A stretch of DNA of 48,978 bases from positions 1 to 48,978 of the forward strand of contig JANQKU010000066.1 in the NCBI GenBank assembly GCA_028280955.1, given 5' to 3'. The DNA comes from Opitutaceae bacterium (lineage in GTDB: Bacteria; Verrucomicrobiota; Verrucomicrobiia; Opitutales; Opitutaceae). A model generated the notes under the pieces. It searched no databases, was not told the DNA's origin, and was given only the letters and a program-made list of their open reading frames with translations. This document shows positions 8,861 to 16,869 of this stretch, one piece after another. A program made the translations under genes and the position numbers. How positions within the stretch are numbered: the stretch's first letter is position 1; every line of letters begins with the position of its first letter.

Positions 8861-9994
8861 CTAAACAGACCAAGCGACTGAACCATCGCGACGAAGCGGA
8901 ATCTCATGCAAAGGTCCTTCAAGCGGGCTCAACCAAAGATCGGTTGCTTCCGGGTTGAGACTCACCCCCAGACCCGGTGCATCTGGAATCAGCATATCTC
9001 CACCCTCGCGTTTGAGCTGGCTGATATAACCCTGCGCAGCAGGACTTTCATCGATCGCGGAGTATTCCTGAACAACAAAATTCGGAATGGATGTCATCAG
9101 ATGAACAGATGCAGCGGTCAGCACGGGACCTAAAAAATTATGCGTCACGACCGCTGCATGGTGACTTTCACCAACCGCAGCAATCTTTTTGCAATGGGTG
9201 ATACCACCTGCCAATCCCGGATCAGGACGTAAATATTGTGAGCCACCCTGAGCAAGCAGCTCTCGGTATTCCCAAATAGTATTTAATCGCTCTCCATTTC
9301 CAATCGGTACAATACTCCTGGCAGCCATCTCAGCCTGCGAACTAATGCTATCAATCTGAATGGGATCCTCAATGAATAGACAATTGAATTTCCGTATTTC
9401 ATCAATCAACGGCATCGCCATTAGAGGTGTAAGACGACGATGAAGCTCCACTACAATATCAACATCCTTACCCACTGCATCACGGGCAGATTCAACCCTG
9501 TTGGTAACCTCACTCACAAGGCGGTCAACTGACATATCACCCGCATTGGTAGGAATCGGATCAAATTTGACTGCCGTGAATCCTTTGGCAACGCCATCAC
9601 GGACCTTCTCTGCGATTGCGTTGGGGTCGAAATCTCCGAGAATAAGCCAAAGCAAACGAAGTCGGTCACGACATTTTCCTCCGAGCAAATCCCAAATGGG
9701 CACACCGAGGCGCTGTCCCTTGATGTCCCAAAGAGCTATATCGACTGCGCTCAACGCTGCACCAACGACAGAACCTCGAAAAGGGCCCATGCGGTAAAGG
9801 TGTTGCCAATGTTGTTCAATGTTTTCGGCATTTTTACCAATAAGATACTTAGCAAAAACGTTTACGATTTCGCTGACCGCACTCGGATAAGCCCAACAAC
9901 CGGATTGCCCCAAACCCTTCAATCCATCTTCGACAGTGATTTCAACAAAGTGTGCGCCACCTATCAATCGAGATTCAACATGTTCAATCCGCAT
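8861..9994 (-). CDS. Enolase-superfamily sugar-acid dehydratase, D-galactonate dehydratase-like
   Basis: Mandelate racemase/muconate lactonizing enzyme family, 377 aa. From memory it follows E. coli galactonate dehydratase (DgoD, 382 aa) closely, including the LHRR strand, LFIEDP, the GER strand, PDPGLAGGI, the base strand THNFLGP and the ending RRDGSVAW. Expected metal ligands fall at Glu183, Glu209 and Glu235, the acid at His185 and the base at His285, the same numbering as DgoD. The first ligand is Glu instead of Asp. The predicted reaction is dehydration of an aldonate to a 2-keto-3-deoxy acid. Gene neighbours (dehydrogenase, lactonase, second dehydrogenase) fit an oxidative, non-phosphorylative sugar pathway. 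The exact aldonate (galactonate, fuconate or rhamnonate type) cannot be fixed from the sequence. Confidence 0.85.
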   Translation of the reverse strand: MRIEHVESRLIGGAHFVEITVEDGLKGLGQSGCWAYPSAVSEIVNVFAKYLIGKNAENIEQHWQHLYRMGPFRGSVVGAALSAVDIALWDIKGQRLGVPIWDLLGGKCRDRLRLLWLILGDFDPNAIAEKVRDGVAKGFTAVKFDPIPTNAGDMSVDRLVSEVTNRVESARDAVGKDVDIVVELHRRLTPLMAMPLIDEIRKFNCLFIEDPIQIDSISSQAEMAARSIVPIGNGERLNTIWEYRELLAQGGSQYLRPDPGLAGGITHCKKIAAVGESHHAAVVTHNFLGPVLTAASVHLMTSIPNFVVQEYSAIDESPAAQGYISQLKREGGDMLIPDAPGLGVSLNPEATDLWLSPLEGPLHEIPLRRDGSVAWSV

Positions 9995-10047
9995 AATAAG
10001 TCATCTCCTTCATTGACTGCACCCGTTTTCCTAAAAAATTCCAATCC

Positions 10048-10788
10048 TTAACTGGCAATATACAGACCGCCATTGACATGAATCGTCTCTGCCGTAACGA
10101 AACTTGCCAAGTCCGAACATAAATAAGCAACAACTCCAGCAACTTCATCGGGACGTCCCAATCGCTTCAGAGGGGTTGCCTCCATCAATTGAGGGCCTTG
10201 CTTATCGAGCAATGGCACTACCATAGGGGTATCAATCAGGCCTGGTGAAATAGCATTAACACGTACGCGTGGCGCAAGCTCCATGGCCAGTGTGCGGGTA
10301 AAAGCAAGCACAGCTCCTTTCGAAGCGGCATAGTCTGAGTGCATGAAAGAACCCCGGTGTCCTGACATCGAAGCAATATTTACGATAGCGCCACCATCAA
10401 CCAATAGAGGAATAGCTGCCCGACAGGTATGAAAGACTCCATGCAGGTTAATCCCCAGAGAGTCCTGCCATTGAGTGTCGGTCATGCTATGGATCATCTG
10501 ATCGCGATAAAATCCTGCACTCGTTACCAGATAGTCCAAGTGCCCAAATTTCTCCTTCACCGCTTCCATCACCAGATCAGCATCACGAGACAGTGTCACA
10601 TCCTGTTTCATACCCACACATCGCTTTCCGCTTGGATCTAACGACTGTGCAAAATCCATAATGCCCTGCTCGTCAATATCAGTAAGAAAACAATGGGCGC
10701 CTTGGTTAAAAAACATCGTGGCAATTGCCCGTGATATTCCTCCATTGGCGCCCGTTAGGAGAAGAACTCGTTCGCTAAAATTAATCAT
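10048..10788 (-). CDS. SDR-family dehydrogenase, probable 2-keto-3-deoxy sugar-acid dehydrogenase
   Basis: Classical short-chain dehydrogenase/reductase of 246 aa. The nucleotide-binding loop is TGANGGIS (12-19), with an acidic residue at Asp37 after the second strand, which favours NAD over NADP. The catalytic residues are Ser140, Tyr153 and Lys157 (SDYAASKG), and the dimer/C-terminal VNGG is present. It lies between the dehydratase and the lactonase in the minus-strand cluster. In oxidative L-fucose and L-rhamnose pathways an SDR at this point oxidises the 2-keto-3-deoxy acid to the 2,4-diketo acid; that role is inferred from context. An alternative is oxidation of the free sugar, with the divergent SDR doing the later step. 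Confidence 0.82.
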   Translation of the reverse strand: MINFSERVLLLTGANGGISRAIATMFFNQGAHCFLTDIDEQGIMDFAQSLDPSGKRCVGMKQDVTLSRDADLVMEAVKEKFGHLDYLVTSAGFYRDQMIHSMTDTQWQDSLGINLHGVFHTCRAAIPLLVDGGAIVNIASMSGHRGSFMHSDYAASKGAVLAFTRTLAMELAPRVRVNAISPGLIDTPMVVPLLDKQGPQLMEATPLKRLGRPDEVAGVVAYLCSDLASFVTAETIHVNGGLYIAS

Positions 10789-10874
10789 GCGCTTTATCTC
10801 TAAATATTTCAGCTAATTGTTTTGTATGCCTCATACATCACTTCTACATTGAAAAGCCCTTTGAGGCTCGTCGA

Positions 10875-11729
10875 TCAGATAATACGGTAAAATTTCAGCG
10901 CTGTATTCCGAAAGACATTTCGAGCTTCAGTTTCACTCAACCCGGCAAACTCTGTATCGACAACCTCCACCCAACGGGAAAAATGTATGGCGCTCAGGGC
11001 TACCGGCCAGTCACCTCCGAACATCAATCGTTCGGAACCGAAAGCTTCAAAGGCAGTATCGATGAACGGATGCAATTGCTCTGCTCTCCAATTTTCGTGA
11101 TCGGCCTCCGTTGCCACACCTGATAGTTTACAAACGACATTGTCCAATTTCGCTAGCTCAAACATTTGGGTACGCCAGGGTTCCAAGAGTTGCTGCTTGA
11201 TACCCGGTTTACCTATATGATCGAGCACAAAAGATGTGTCAGGACACTTTTTCACCAACTCAATGGTGCTTTTGAGATGAGGATGTTTAATGCAAAGGTC
11301 AAAACTGAGTCCATATTCAGACAATGCCTGAACGCCTTCCACGAACTTGGGACGCAGGCAAAATTCAGTATCCGGTTCGTCTTGATAAATACGCCGAATA
11401 CCGCAAACCCGATCAACCCCGGCAAGATTCTCGAGATGAGCTCGTGCGGCATCACCAAGATCCAGTGGCGCAAACGCAACAATGGCCTTGATTCTTGGAT
11501 CGATGGTAGCTTGCGCATTTACCCAATCAACTTCAGGTCGAGCTTCATCTAGGTGCGCATCACATTCGATGAATACCATCGTATCGACATCCACAGAGCC
11601 ACATTCCTCGCGATAATCATCTGGTAAAAACGCACGGTTCAACTGAGGAACCCCAGAGAGCCAGGGATAATTCAGGGTATCAGGACTCCAGATATGAAGA
11701 TGACTGTCGACTATTGGAAAATCAGGCAT
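10875..11729 (-). CDS. Amidohydrolase-family sugar lactonase (COG3618 type)
   Basis: TIM-barrel amidohydrolase of the COG3618 group, which includes L-fuconolactonase and L-rhamnonolactonase, 284 aa. The metal-binding start VDSHLHIW has His10 and His12. Later strands carry DLCIKHPHL, FVLDHIGKP and MFGGDWPV, with the metal-ligand His and Asp of the family. The predicted job is hydrolysis of the sugar 1,4- or 1,5-lactone made by a sugar dehydrogenase, feeding the aldonate to the dehydratase. It starts 50 bp after the E1 gene and is followed by the SDR after 86 bp, so the five minus-strand genes look like one operon. The specific lactone is not determinable. Confidence 0.83.
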   Translation of the reverse strand: MPDFPIVDSHLHIWSPDTLNYPWLSGVPQLNRAFLPDDYREECGSVDVDTMVFIECDAHLDEARPEVDWVNAQATIDPRIKAIVAFAPLDLGDAARAHLENLAGVDRVCGIRRIYQDEPDTEFCLRPKFVEGVQALSEYGLSFDLCIKHPHLKSTIELVKKCPDTSFVLDHIGKPGIKQQLLEPWRTQMFELAKLDNVVCKLSGVATEADHENWRAEQLHPFIDTAFEAFGSERLMFGGDWPVALSAIHFSRWVEVVDTEFAGLSETEARNVFRNTALKFYRII

Positions 11730-11779
11730 GTTCTTCTCCTTGTTCTATTGTGTTCCGGTTATTCAGAAGGCTTAGATTA

Positions 11780-13879
11780 CTATGAAGATAAGAAAGCTCG
11801 TGCCCTGTCGGCTATGGCTTTCGCATCTGGAATGAGGGCAGCTCGCAAAACAGGTGAAGCGGGAACTCTCGAATCAGGAGTGCCAAGCCGGCTAACCTTC
11901 GCTCCCGGCAAACGCTCATAAATACCAGTTGCAATCTCTCCGCCAAAGCCACCCGTCAGGTTTGCTTCATGGACAACAAGAACTCGCCCACCACAACTGT
12001 TTACGACGTCATCAATCGCAACAGTATCCAAAGGCGACAACCAACGTAAATTCAGGACGGCCGCTGAAATATTTTCCTCTGCAAGCAACTCGGCTGCCTC
12101 TTGTGCGTGCAAGGCAGATCGTCCCCAGGAAATAATGGCGAGGTCACTGCCTTCCTTAGTCAAGCGGGCTCCACCGACAGGCTCGACAGGCAGTTCGGTG
12201 TCAACCAGACCCTCATCTCTATACAGAGCTCTACATTCGAATAGAATACAGGGATCCGGATCAGCGATAGCAGCGCGGAGCATCGCATGGGCATCAGCCG
12301 GAGTCGCCGGAATACCAATCTTGAGCCCCGGAATATGTGCCAGCAACGCTTCGAGACATTGCGAATGCTGAGGGCAGGATCCAGGAGTAGAACCTTGTTG
12401 CGTCCGCACCACAATTGGCGCAGAGCGTTTCCCTTCCGTAACGTAACGAACATTGGCCATTTGGTTGATCAATTGATCAAGTGCGACCAGCATGAAATCG
12501 GCCCACATAATTTCGACCACTGGTTTCATTCCCAACAATGACGCACCAAGAGCTGATCCGAGAATGGCGGCTTCCGCGATGGGAGTGTCAAACACACGAT
12601 CCTCTCCGAAATCAACCTGCAGTTTTCTGTGAATACCGAAAATACCTCCACTATGCCCTACATCCTCGCCATAAGCGAGAAGCTCAGGCCGTGATTCCAG
12701 TTCGATGCGCAGCGCTTCGTTAACTGCCTTCGCATAGGTCATTTGCTCGCCACCGCTATTTCCACTACGCTCACCGGATACAGGCTCGATCGGTGCAACC
12801 ACATGAGAACTAGCCGTATCAGGATTTGGTAAGGGGGCTTGCCTCACGCGATCGATCATCTGCTCAATTTCGTCGACAATCTCTGTATCCATCGCAGCCA
12901 ATTCTTCGACCGAGACGATCTCTTCCTCCTTCAATATTTTTCCTAACAGGACAAGCGGATCTCGCTCAGCAGCCGCTTTGATATCATCTTTTGGACGATA
13001 ATGCTGGATATCTCCATTATAGTGTCCGCCTAAGCGAATCGTATCGCATTCGATAAAAGTTGGACCACCTCCCTCTCTTGCAATTTTCGCAGCATCAGCC
13101 ACCGCATTCGCTACAGCAGCCGGATCACAACCATCGACAATAACACTGCGAATACCACAGCCTTTAGCCCGTTCTGTCATGCTTTCGATGCGCAATAATT
13201 TCGAAGTGAGCGTCAATTCCGACCAACCATTATTCTCACAAATCATGACCATCGGTAAATTCTCAGCCGCGGCAAAAACCATACCTTCATGCAAACCACC
13301 CTGGCTCATCGCTCCATCGCCGAAGGATACCAGCACCACTCCGTCCTTTCCCTGCTTCTGGAGCGCCATAGCTGCACCGGCAGCAATCGGAACACCGGCC
13401 CCGATTATCGAATTCTCAGCAATAAGTCCATAGTCCTGAGCCATCATCATGGCCGAACCGGCACGACCGCCATTGATACCCGTTGCTCGATGACAAACCT
13501 CTGCCATAACAGCTTCCATCGGAACACCTGATTCAAGGACCCAGCCATGACCGCGATAGGTGGCAACGACATAGTCATCAGCTCGGAGGCTGGACAGTGC
13601 CCCCACTGGAATGGCTTCTTGTCCAAGACAAGTATGCACAGATCCGGCAACCAATGGCTCCGCACCGGCACTCAATTCGGAGCATCGTCGCTCAAAATGA
13701 CGAATGGCGCGCATGCGAGCATAGTAACGAAGCAGGGTTTCAGACCGACCACTCTGACGTGCTTCCTCCCATTCTTCGGACACGGCAATTCTCTTTGGAT
13801 CAATCGTTGCAGTGTTAAAATTTGTGGCAATTTCTGAGGTCTCTTTTCCACTCATATAAAGAGAGTTAATGACCTCCAT
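11780..13879 (-). CDS. Fused alpha/beta E1 thiamine-diphosphate 2-oxo acid dehydrogenase
   Basis: Single-chain E1 component (about 699 aa) joining the two subunits of branched-chain 2-oxoacid / acetoin-type dehydrogenases. The alpha part has the TDP/Mg motif GDGAMS...ENN at about 187-217 and the YRGHG segment near 108. The beta part begins near residue 380 (MTYAKAVNEAL), with AYGEDVG, the EIMWADF strand and PQHSQ. I used the ATG at 13879; a TTG at 13894 extends the frame and an ATG at 13855 is also possible. It is the first gene of the minus-strand sugar-acid operon. No E2 (lipoyl transacylase) or E3 gene is near, so it either shares partners encoded elsewhere or cleaves or decarboxylates a diketo sugar acid by itself. 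Fusions of E1 alpha and beta occur in other bacteria. Confidence 0.85.
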   Translation of the reverse strand: MEVINSLYMSGKETSEIATNFNTATIDPKRIAVSEEWEEARQSGRSETLLRYYARMRAIRHFERRCSELSAGAEPLVAGSVHTCLGQEAIPVGALSSLRADDYVVATYRGHGWVLESGVPMEAVMAEVCHRATGINGGRAGSAMMMAQDYGLIAENSIIGAGVPIAAGAAMALQKQGKDGVVLVSFGDGAMSQGGLHEGMVFAAAENLPMVMICENNGWSELTLTSKLLRIESMTERAKGCGIRSVIVDGCDPAAVANAVADAAKIAREGGGPTFIECDTIRLGGHYNGDIQHYRPKDDIKAAAERDPLVLLGKILKEEEIVSVEELAAMDTEIVDEIEQMIDRVRQAPLPNPDTASSHVVAPIEPVSGERSGNSGGEQMTYAKAVNEALRIELESRPELLAYGEDVGHSGGIFGIHRKLQVDFGEDRVFDTPIAEAAILGSALGASLLGMKPVVEIMWADFMLVALDQLINQMANVRYVTEGKRSAPIVVRTQQGSTPGSCPQHSQCLEALLAHIPGLKIGIPATPADAHAMLRAAIADPDPCILFECRALYRDEGLVDTELPVEPVGGARLTKEGSDLAIISWGRSALHAQEAAELLAEENISAAVLNLRWLSPLDTVAIDDVVNSCGGRVLVVHEANLTGGFGGEIATGIYERLPGAKVSRLGTPDSRVPASPVLRAALIPDAKAIADRARAFLSS

Positions 13880-14151
13880 GAGCTTGAACGTCAAGCGTCA
13901 GACTGGATTTCATCTAAATAGGCAACTTCGGAAAGCTTCCAAAAATGAACCATCTTCCTCCTAAGCAGATCGCTAAGACCCAAAAACAAATACTGGTTCT
14001 CCTTTTTATAAAACTGATCTTTGTCCAATCCCAACCTCTCATCCATTTTCTCAGATTAGTGAATACAAGAACATAAGCAACTAGCTGCGAAATACGTATC
14101 AATTTCCATTGACCCCCCTATTAGATCTCTTCATTCATAGAGGAAGTTACC

Positions 14152-14907
14152 ATGGACCAAACAGCAGTCATTTCTGGCGCCGCATCAGGTATTGGTGCAG
14201 CCACTGTCGAACTATTTTTGAAAAAAGGTATCAATGTCCTGGGCGTTGATCTGGCCCCCTCATCCCGCGATGATGCCAATCTCGGCTGGGTGCAGGGCGA
14301 TGTCGCAAAATCTGAGACATGGACGCTCGTGAATGAAGAGCTCACCCGTCGCAACTGGCAGGCTGATATTTTGGTGACGGCTGCCGCTTATCTTGCCGTT
14401 GGCAACGTGCTTGAGATCACAGAGGAACAGTGGTCAAATACGATCAACGTAAACCAATTAGGCTTAATAAAAGCAGTGCGTTCCGTTTTGCCACAAATGA
14501 TCGAACGAAAGCATGGGGCCATTGTTACCGTTGGAAGTATTGATGCCTACTTGGCCGAACAAGGTTTGATTTCTTATTGTGCCTCAAAAGGCAGCATCTT
14601 ACAGTTCACTAAAGCGCTGGCGCTTGATCATGCTCGCGACGGCATTCGAGCTAACTGTGTCTGTCCTGGTGTAACCGATACACCATTTTTCCGTCGGCAT
14701 CTAGATACCGCATCCGACCCTGAAACCTTTCTCAAAGTTCGCGAACAACGAAATCCGCTGGGAAGACTGCTTCAACCCGAAGAAATCGCATCGACCATTG
14801 CCTTTCTCTCCAGTGAGGATGCTTCAGGGATTACCGGGGCTAAGATCGTTGTCGATGCTGGCCTAACGACAGGTTTCGATTTCCGAACAGGCGACGAAGG
14901 CGCTTGA
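14152..14907 (+). CDS. SDR-family dehydrogenase, probable sugar 1-dehydrogenase
   Basis: Short-chain dehydrogenase/reductase of 251 aa with SGAASGIG at 8-15, Asp33 (NAD-type), the AAA strand near 77, Ser129, Tyr142 and Lys146 (YCASKG). A good ribosome-binding site (AGAGGAAG, about 7 nt before the ATG) fixes the start. The gene is transcribed away from the E1 operon across a 271-bp gap in which I see no convincing promoter. In the cluster it is the best candidate to oxidise the free sugar to its lactone, complementing the lactonase and dehydratase. The roles of the two SDRs could be the reverse. A near copy of its leader occurs at 15236-15260. Confidence 0.82.
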   Translation: MDQTAVISGAASGIGAATVELFLKKGINVLGVDLAPSSRDDANLGWVQGDVAKSETWTLVNEELTRRNWQADILVTAAAYLAVGNVLEITEEQWSNTINVNQLGLIKAVRSVLPQMIERKHGAIVTVGSIDAYLAEQGLISYCASKGSILQFTKALALDHARDGIRANCVCPGVTDTPFFRRHLDTASDPETFLKVREQRNPLGRLLQPEEIASTIAFLSSEDASGITGAKIVVDAGLTTGFDFRTGDEGA

Positions 14908-14928
14908 GGAATGTAAAATTCAGCCACT

Positions 14929-15219
14929 ATGGAATTTCTTGTCTCTATCAAAATACTCCCGATTCCCGGAGGAGAGGAAAATTCGACTAAGCTTTATGGG
15001 GCAGAGGCTACTCGGGCAAAAGAGTTAGCGGACATGGGCATCATCCGACGTCTTTGGCGGGTGCCTGGCCAAAGGGCTAACTGGGGCCTATGGGAAGCAA
15101 AAGATGCAACGACATTGCACGAAGCAATCAGTTCATTGCCTCTCTATCCTTACATGGAAGTTCAAGTTCACCCACTTGCCGAACATCCTTCCGATCCACT
15201 GAAAAATTCCGGAGCCTAG
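14929..15219 (+). CDS. Muconolactone delta-isomerase-like small protein
   Basis: A 96-aa protein resembling the muconolactone isomerase (MIase) fold, a small ferredoxin-like protein that in aromatic degradation shifts a lactone double bond. The pattern is EFLVSIKILP, then AKELADMGIIRRLWRVPGQ, NWGLWEA, and LPLYPYMEVQVHPLAEHP, which is the typical MIase ending. It begins 21 bp after the SDR stop and clearly belongs to the same short operon. There are no aromatic-pathway genes nearby, so here it probably acts on a sugar lactone or enol lactone, or as a small dimeric accessory protein. The role is inferred. Confidence 0.72.
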   Translation: MEFLVSIKILPIPGGEENSTKLYGAEATRAKELADMGIIRRLWRVPGQRANWGLWEAKDATTLHEAISSLPLYPYMEVQVHPLAEHPSDPLKNSGA

Positions 15220-15235
15220 TTTAGCCTGACAAACC

Positions 15236-15296
15236 TTCATCCATAGAGGAAGCAACCGTGATTTCCTATGGCTACATATGGTTTTTCAGCTCTTGA
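15236..15296 (+). other. Duplicated gene leader with aborted 12-codon ORF
   Basis: Positions 15236-15260 match the SDR leader at 14130-14154 at 21 of 25 bases, including the core CATAGAGGAAG and the start-codon position (GTG here, ATG there). The ORF that starts at this GTG (15258) runs only 12 codons before TGA at 15294-15296. This looks like the remnant of another gene that once followed the MIase-like gene, or of a local duplication. Confidence 0.5.
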
Positions 15297-15305
15297 GATT
15301 CACAC

Positions 15306-15344
15306 AATGCCACCCCTCTTCCATTGACAAAGAGATGGCATTTT
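15306..15344 (+). terminator. Possible intrinsic terminator after the SDR/MIase operon
   Basis: A two-part stem pairs 15306-15312 (AATGCCA) with 15336-15342 (TGGCATT), and 15316-15320 (CTCTT) with 15330-15334 (AAGAG), separated by a small asymmetric internal loop. Four T (15341-15344) overlap and follow the stem. The T-run is short, so the call is moderate. It could instead be an operator for the TPR gene. Confidence 0.4.
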
Positions 15345-15352
15345 GATGACAT
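15324..15352 (+). promoter_or_regulatory. Candidate promoter for the TPR gene
   Basis: A perfect -35 consensus TTGACA at 15324-15329 is followed after 17 bp by TGACAT (15347-15352), a weak -10 matching three of six positions. Transcription would begin about 65 nt upstream of the TPR start. It overlaps the hairpin described separately, so only one of the two functions may be real. Confidence 0.25.
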
Positions 15353-15428
15353 CCGACATCGTAAAGATGGAATTAAAATGGAAGAAAAGATAAAGTCCTA
15401 AACGACCTCTAATACATGTAGGACGTAA

Positions 15429-16139
15429 ATGCCGATGAAACCATTACGAACAACCACAGCAGTCTTTATCTTCATGTTTCTGGCTATGCCACATGTATTC
15501 GCACAGGAAGAAAGCAGCCAATGGTGGACAGAGCCTATTGAGGACAAGATTCAGCGACTTAGCTACAATAGAGAATATGATCGCGCCCTAGTCGTTGCAA
15601 AAAAAGCTCTCGAAGCCATTGAGCAAAAAGTTGGTCGCGATCATCCAGATGTAGCACCAATGCTAGAGACTATTGCGGAGCTCTATTACCATCAGGAACA
15701 GTATTTCGATGTAGAGCTACCTTTAAAGCGTGCACTCGCAATTAGAGAAAAAACACTGGGATCAGACCACCTTGATATCGTTGAAACGCTGAACAAACTC
15801 GCAGAAATTTATAAAACACTTGGTCAATATTCGAAAGCTGAGCAGCTCTACCTACGCATAATCACAATTCAAGAAAGAGAGATCGAGACTGATAATCCTC
15901 TTTTTGCATCCAGCCTCAATAACTTAGCCGAACTGTACAGTATCCAAGAGAAATATGTTCAGGCCGAAGAACTCTTCAAACGGGCACTAGAGATCCTAGA
16001 GGCTACTCTAGATGACTTGAGTCATATGATCCGCACTCCTTTGACTACAGATAATTTTGAAAACCTAAAGGAATGTGTGAAAGCTTACACGGAATCTTAT
16101 GCAAAAGCTTATCTTTTTTTATATGCCAAGATAACTTAG
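15429..16139 (+). CDS. Secreted TPR-repeat protein, N-terminal part (frameshifted)
   Basis: N-terminal half of a kinesin-light-chain-like TPR protein. The first about 25 residues are a signal peptide (basic start, hydrophobic core FIFMFLAMPHVFA, cleavage near AQE). About three to four 42-residue TPR units follow, with the consensus L-x-x-L-A-E-x-Y and A-E-x-L-Y/F-K-R-A-L. The start at 15429 has AGGA five bases upstream. The frame ends at 16137-16139, directly before the sequence resumes as DNLAELY in the next frame. Adding one base in the T-run 16114-16120 would join the parts into one 464-aa protein. Base composition is lower in G+C than in the cluster upstream. The function is unknown; such proteins usually mediate protein binding. 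Confidence 0.75.
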   Translation: MPMKPLRTTTAVFIFMFLAMPHVFAQEESSQWWTEPIEDKIQRLSYNREYDRALVVAKKALEAIEQKVGRDHPDVAPMLETIAELYYHQEQYFDVELPLKRALAIREKTLGSDHLDIVETLNKLAEIYKTLGQYSKAEQLYLRIITIQEREIETDNPLFASSLNNLAELYSIQEKYVQAEELFKRALEILEATLDDLSHMIRTPLTTDNFENLKECVKAYTESYAKAYLFLYAKIT

Positions 16140-16822
16140 CTGAACTTTATAGGACTCAGGGTAAATACGATCAAGCTGAACCACTCTATAACCGTTCAGT
16201 CAAAATCAGGCAATTGGCTCTTTATACTGATCACTCTGATATCTTCCTAAGGCAAATAGCTTTGTATAATTCGAAATGGGATATGGCACTAAGTTTGAAT
16301 AACTTAGCGGGACTCTACACAGATCAAAAGAGATACGATGAAGCTAAGATACTCTACAATCGAGCACTCGATATATTGAAACCAGACTTCTGGAACAGCA
16401 CAGAGCAGGCACTTCAAGGAGAATTTCAAATAGAGGTAATTTGGATAACTGATCCTGATCTCGCCTTGGTCCAAAACAACTTAGCTAATCTTTATACAAC
16501 CGAAGGAAATTACGGAAAAGCAAAGTCACTCTATAAAAAAGCGCTGTCTATGAGAACAAAGACTTTAGGACCTGATCATCCAGAAGTAGCACAAACCTTG
16601 AAGAACATGGCTGAACTTTATAAGGCTCAAGGCAAAAACAAAAAAGCTGAACAATTCTATAAACGTGCGTTGACGATAAATGAGAAAACATTGGGGTCGG
16701 AACATCCTGAGGTGGCTTCTAGTCTAGAAAATTTGGTTGTACTGTATCGGGCAACAAAACAGCTCGATGAGGCTGAAGAACTTGAACCGCGGATAACTCA
16801 CATTAGATCGATTCAAAGATAA
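16073..16822 (+). pseudogene. TPR-repeat protein, C-terminal part (out of frame with its start)
   Basis: Continuation of the TPR protein in the +1 frame. The first plausible TPR residue is at about 16129 (DNLAELYRTQGKYDQAEPLY). The nominal start at 16073 lies inside the N-terminal part and has no ribosome-binding site. About four to five further TPR units follow, the clearest being NNLANLYTTEGNYGKAKSLY, NMAELYKAQGKNKKAEQFY and a closing unit with the LGSEHPEVA linker. It is therefore not an independent gene. Either the allele is inactivated by a one-base deletion in a seven-T run, or the run is a site of slippage or sequencing error. It converges on the receiver protein gene 48 bp away. Confidence 0.72.
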
Positions 16823-16869
16823 GAGATTAAAACCAATCTAGTTTGAAGATATCCGAGAATAATCTGCAC

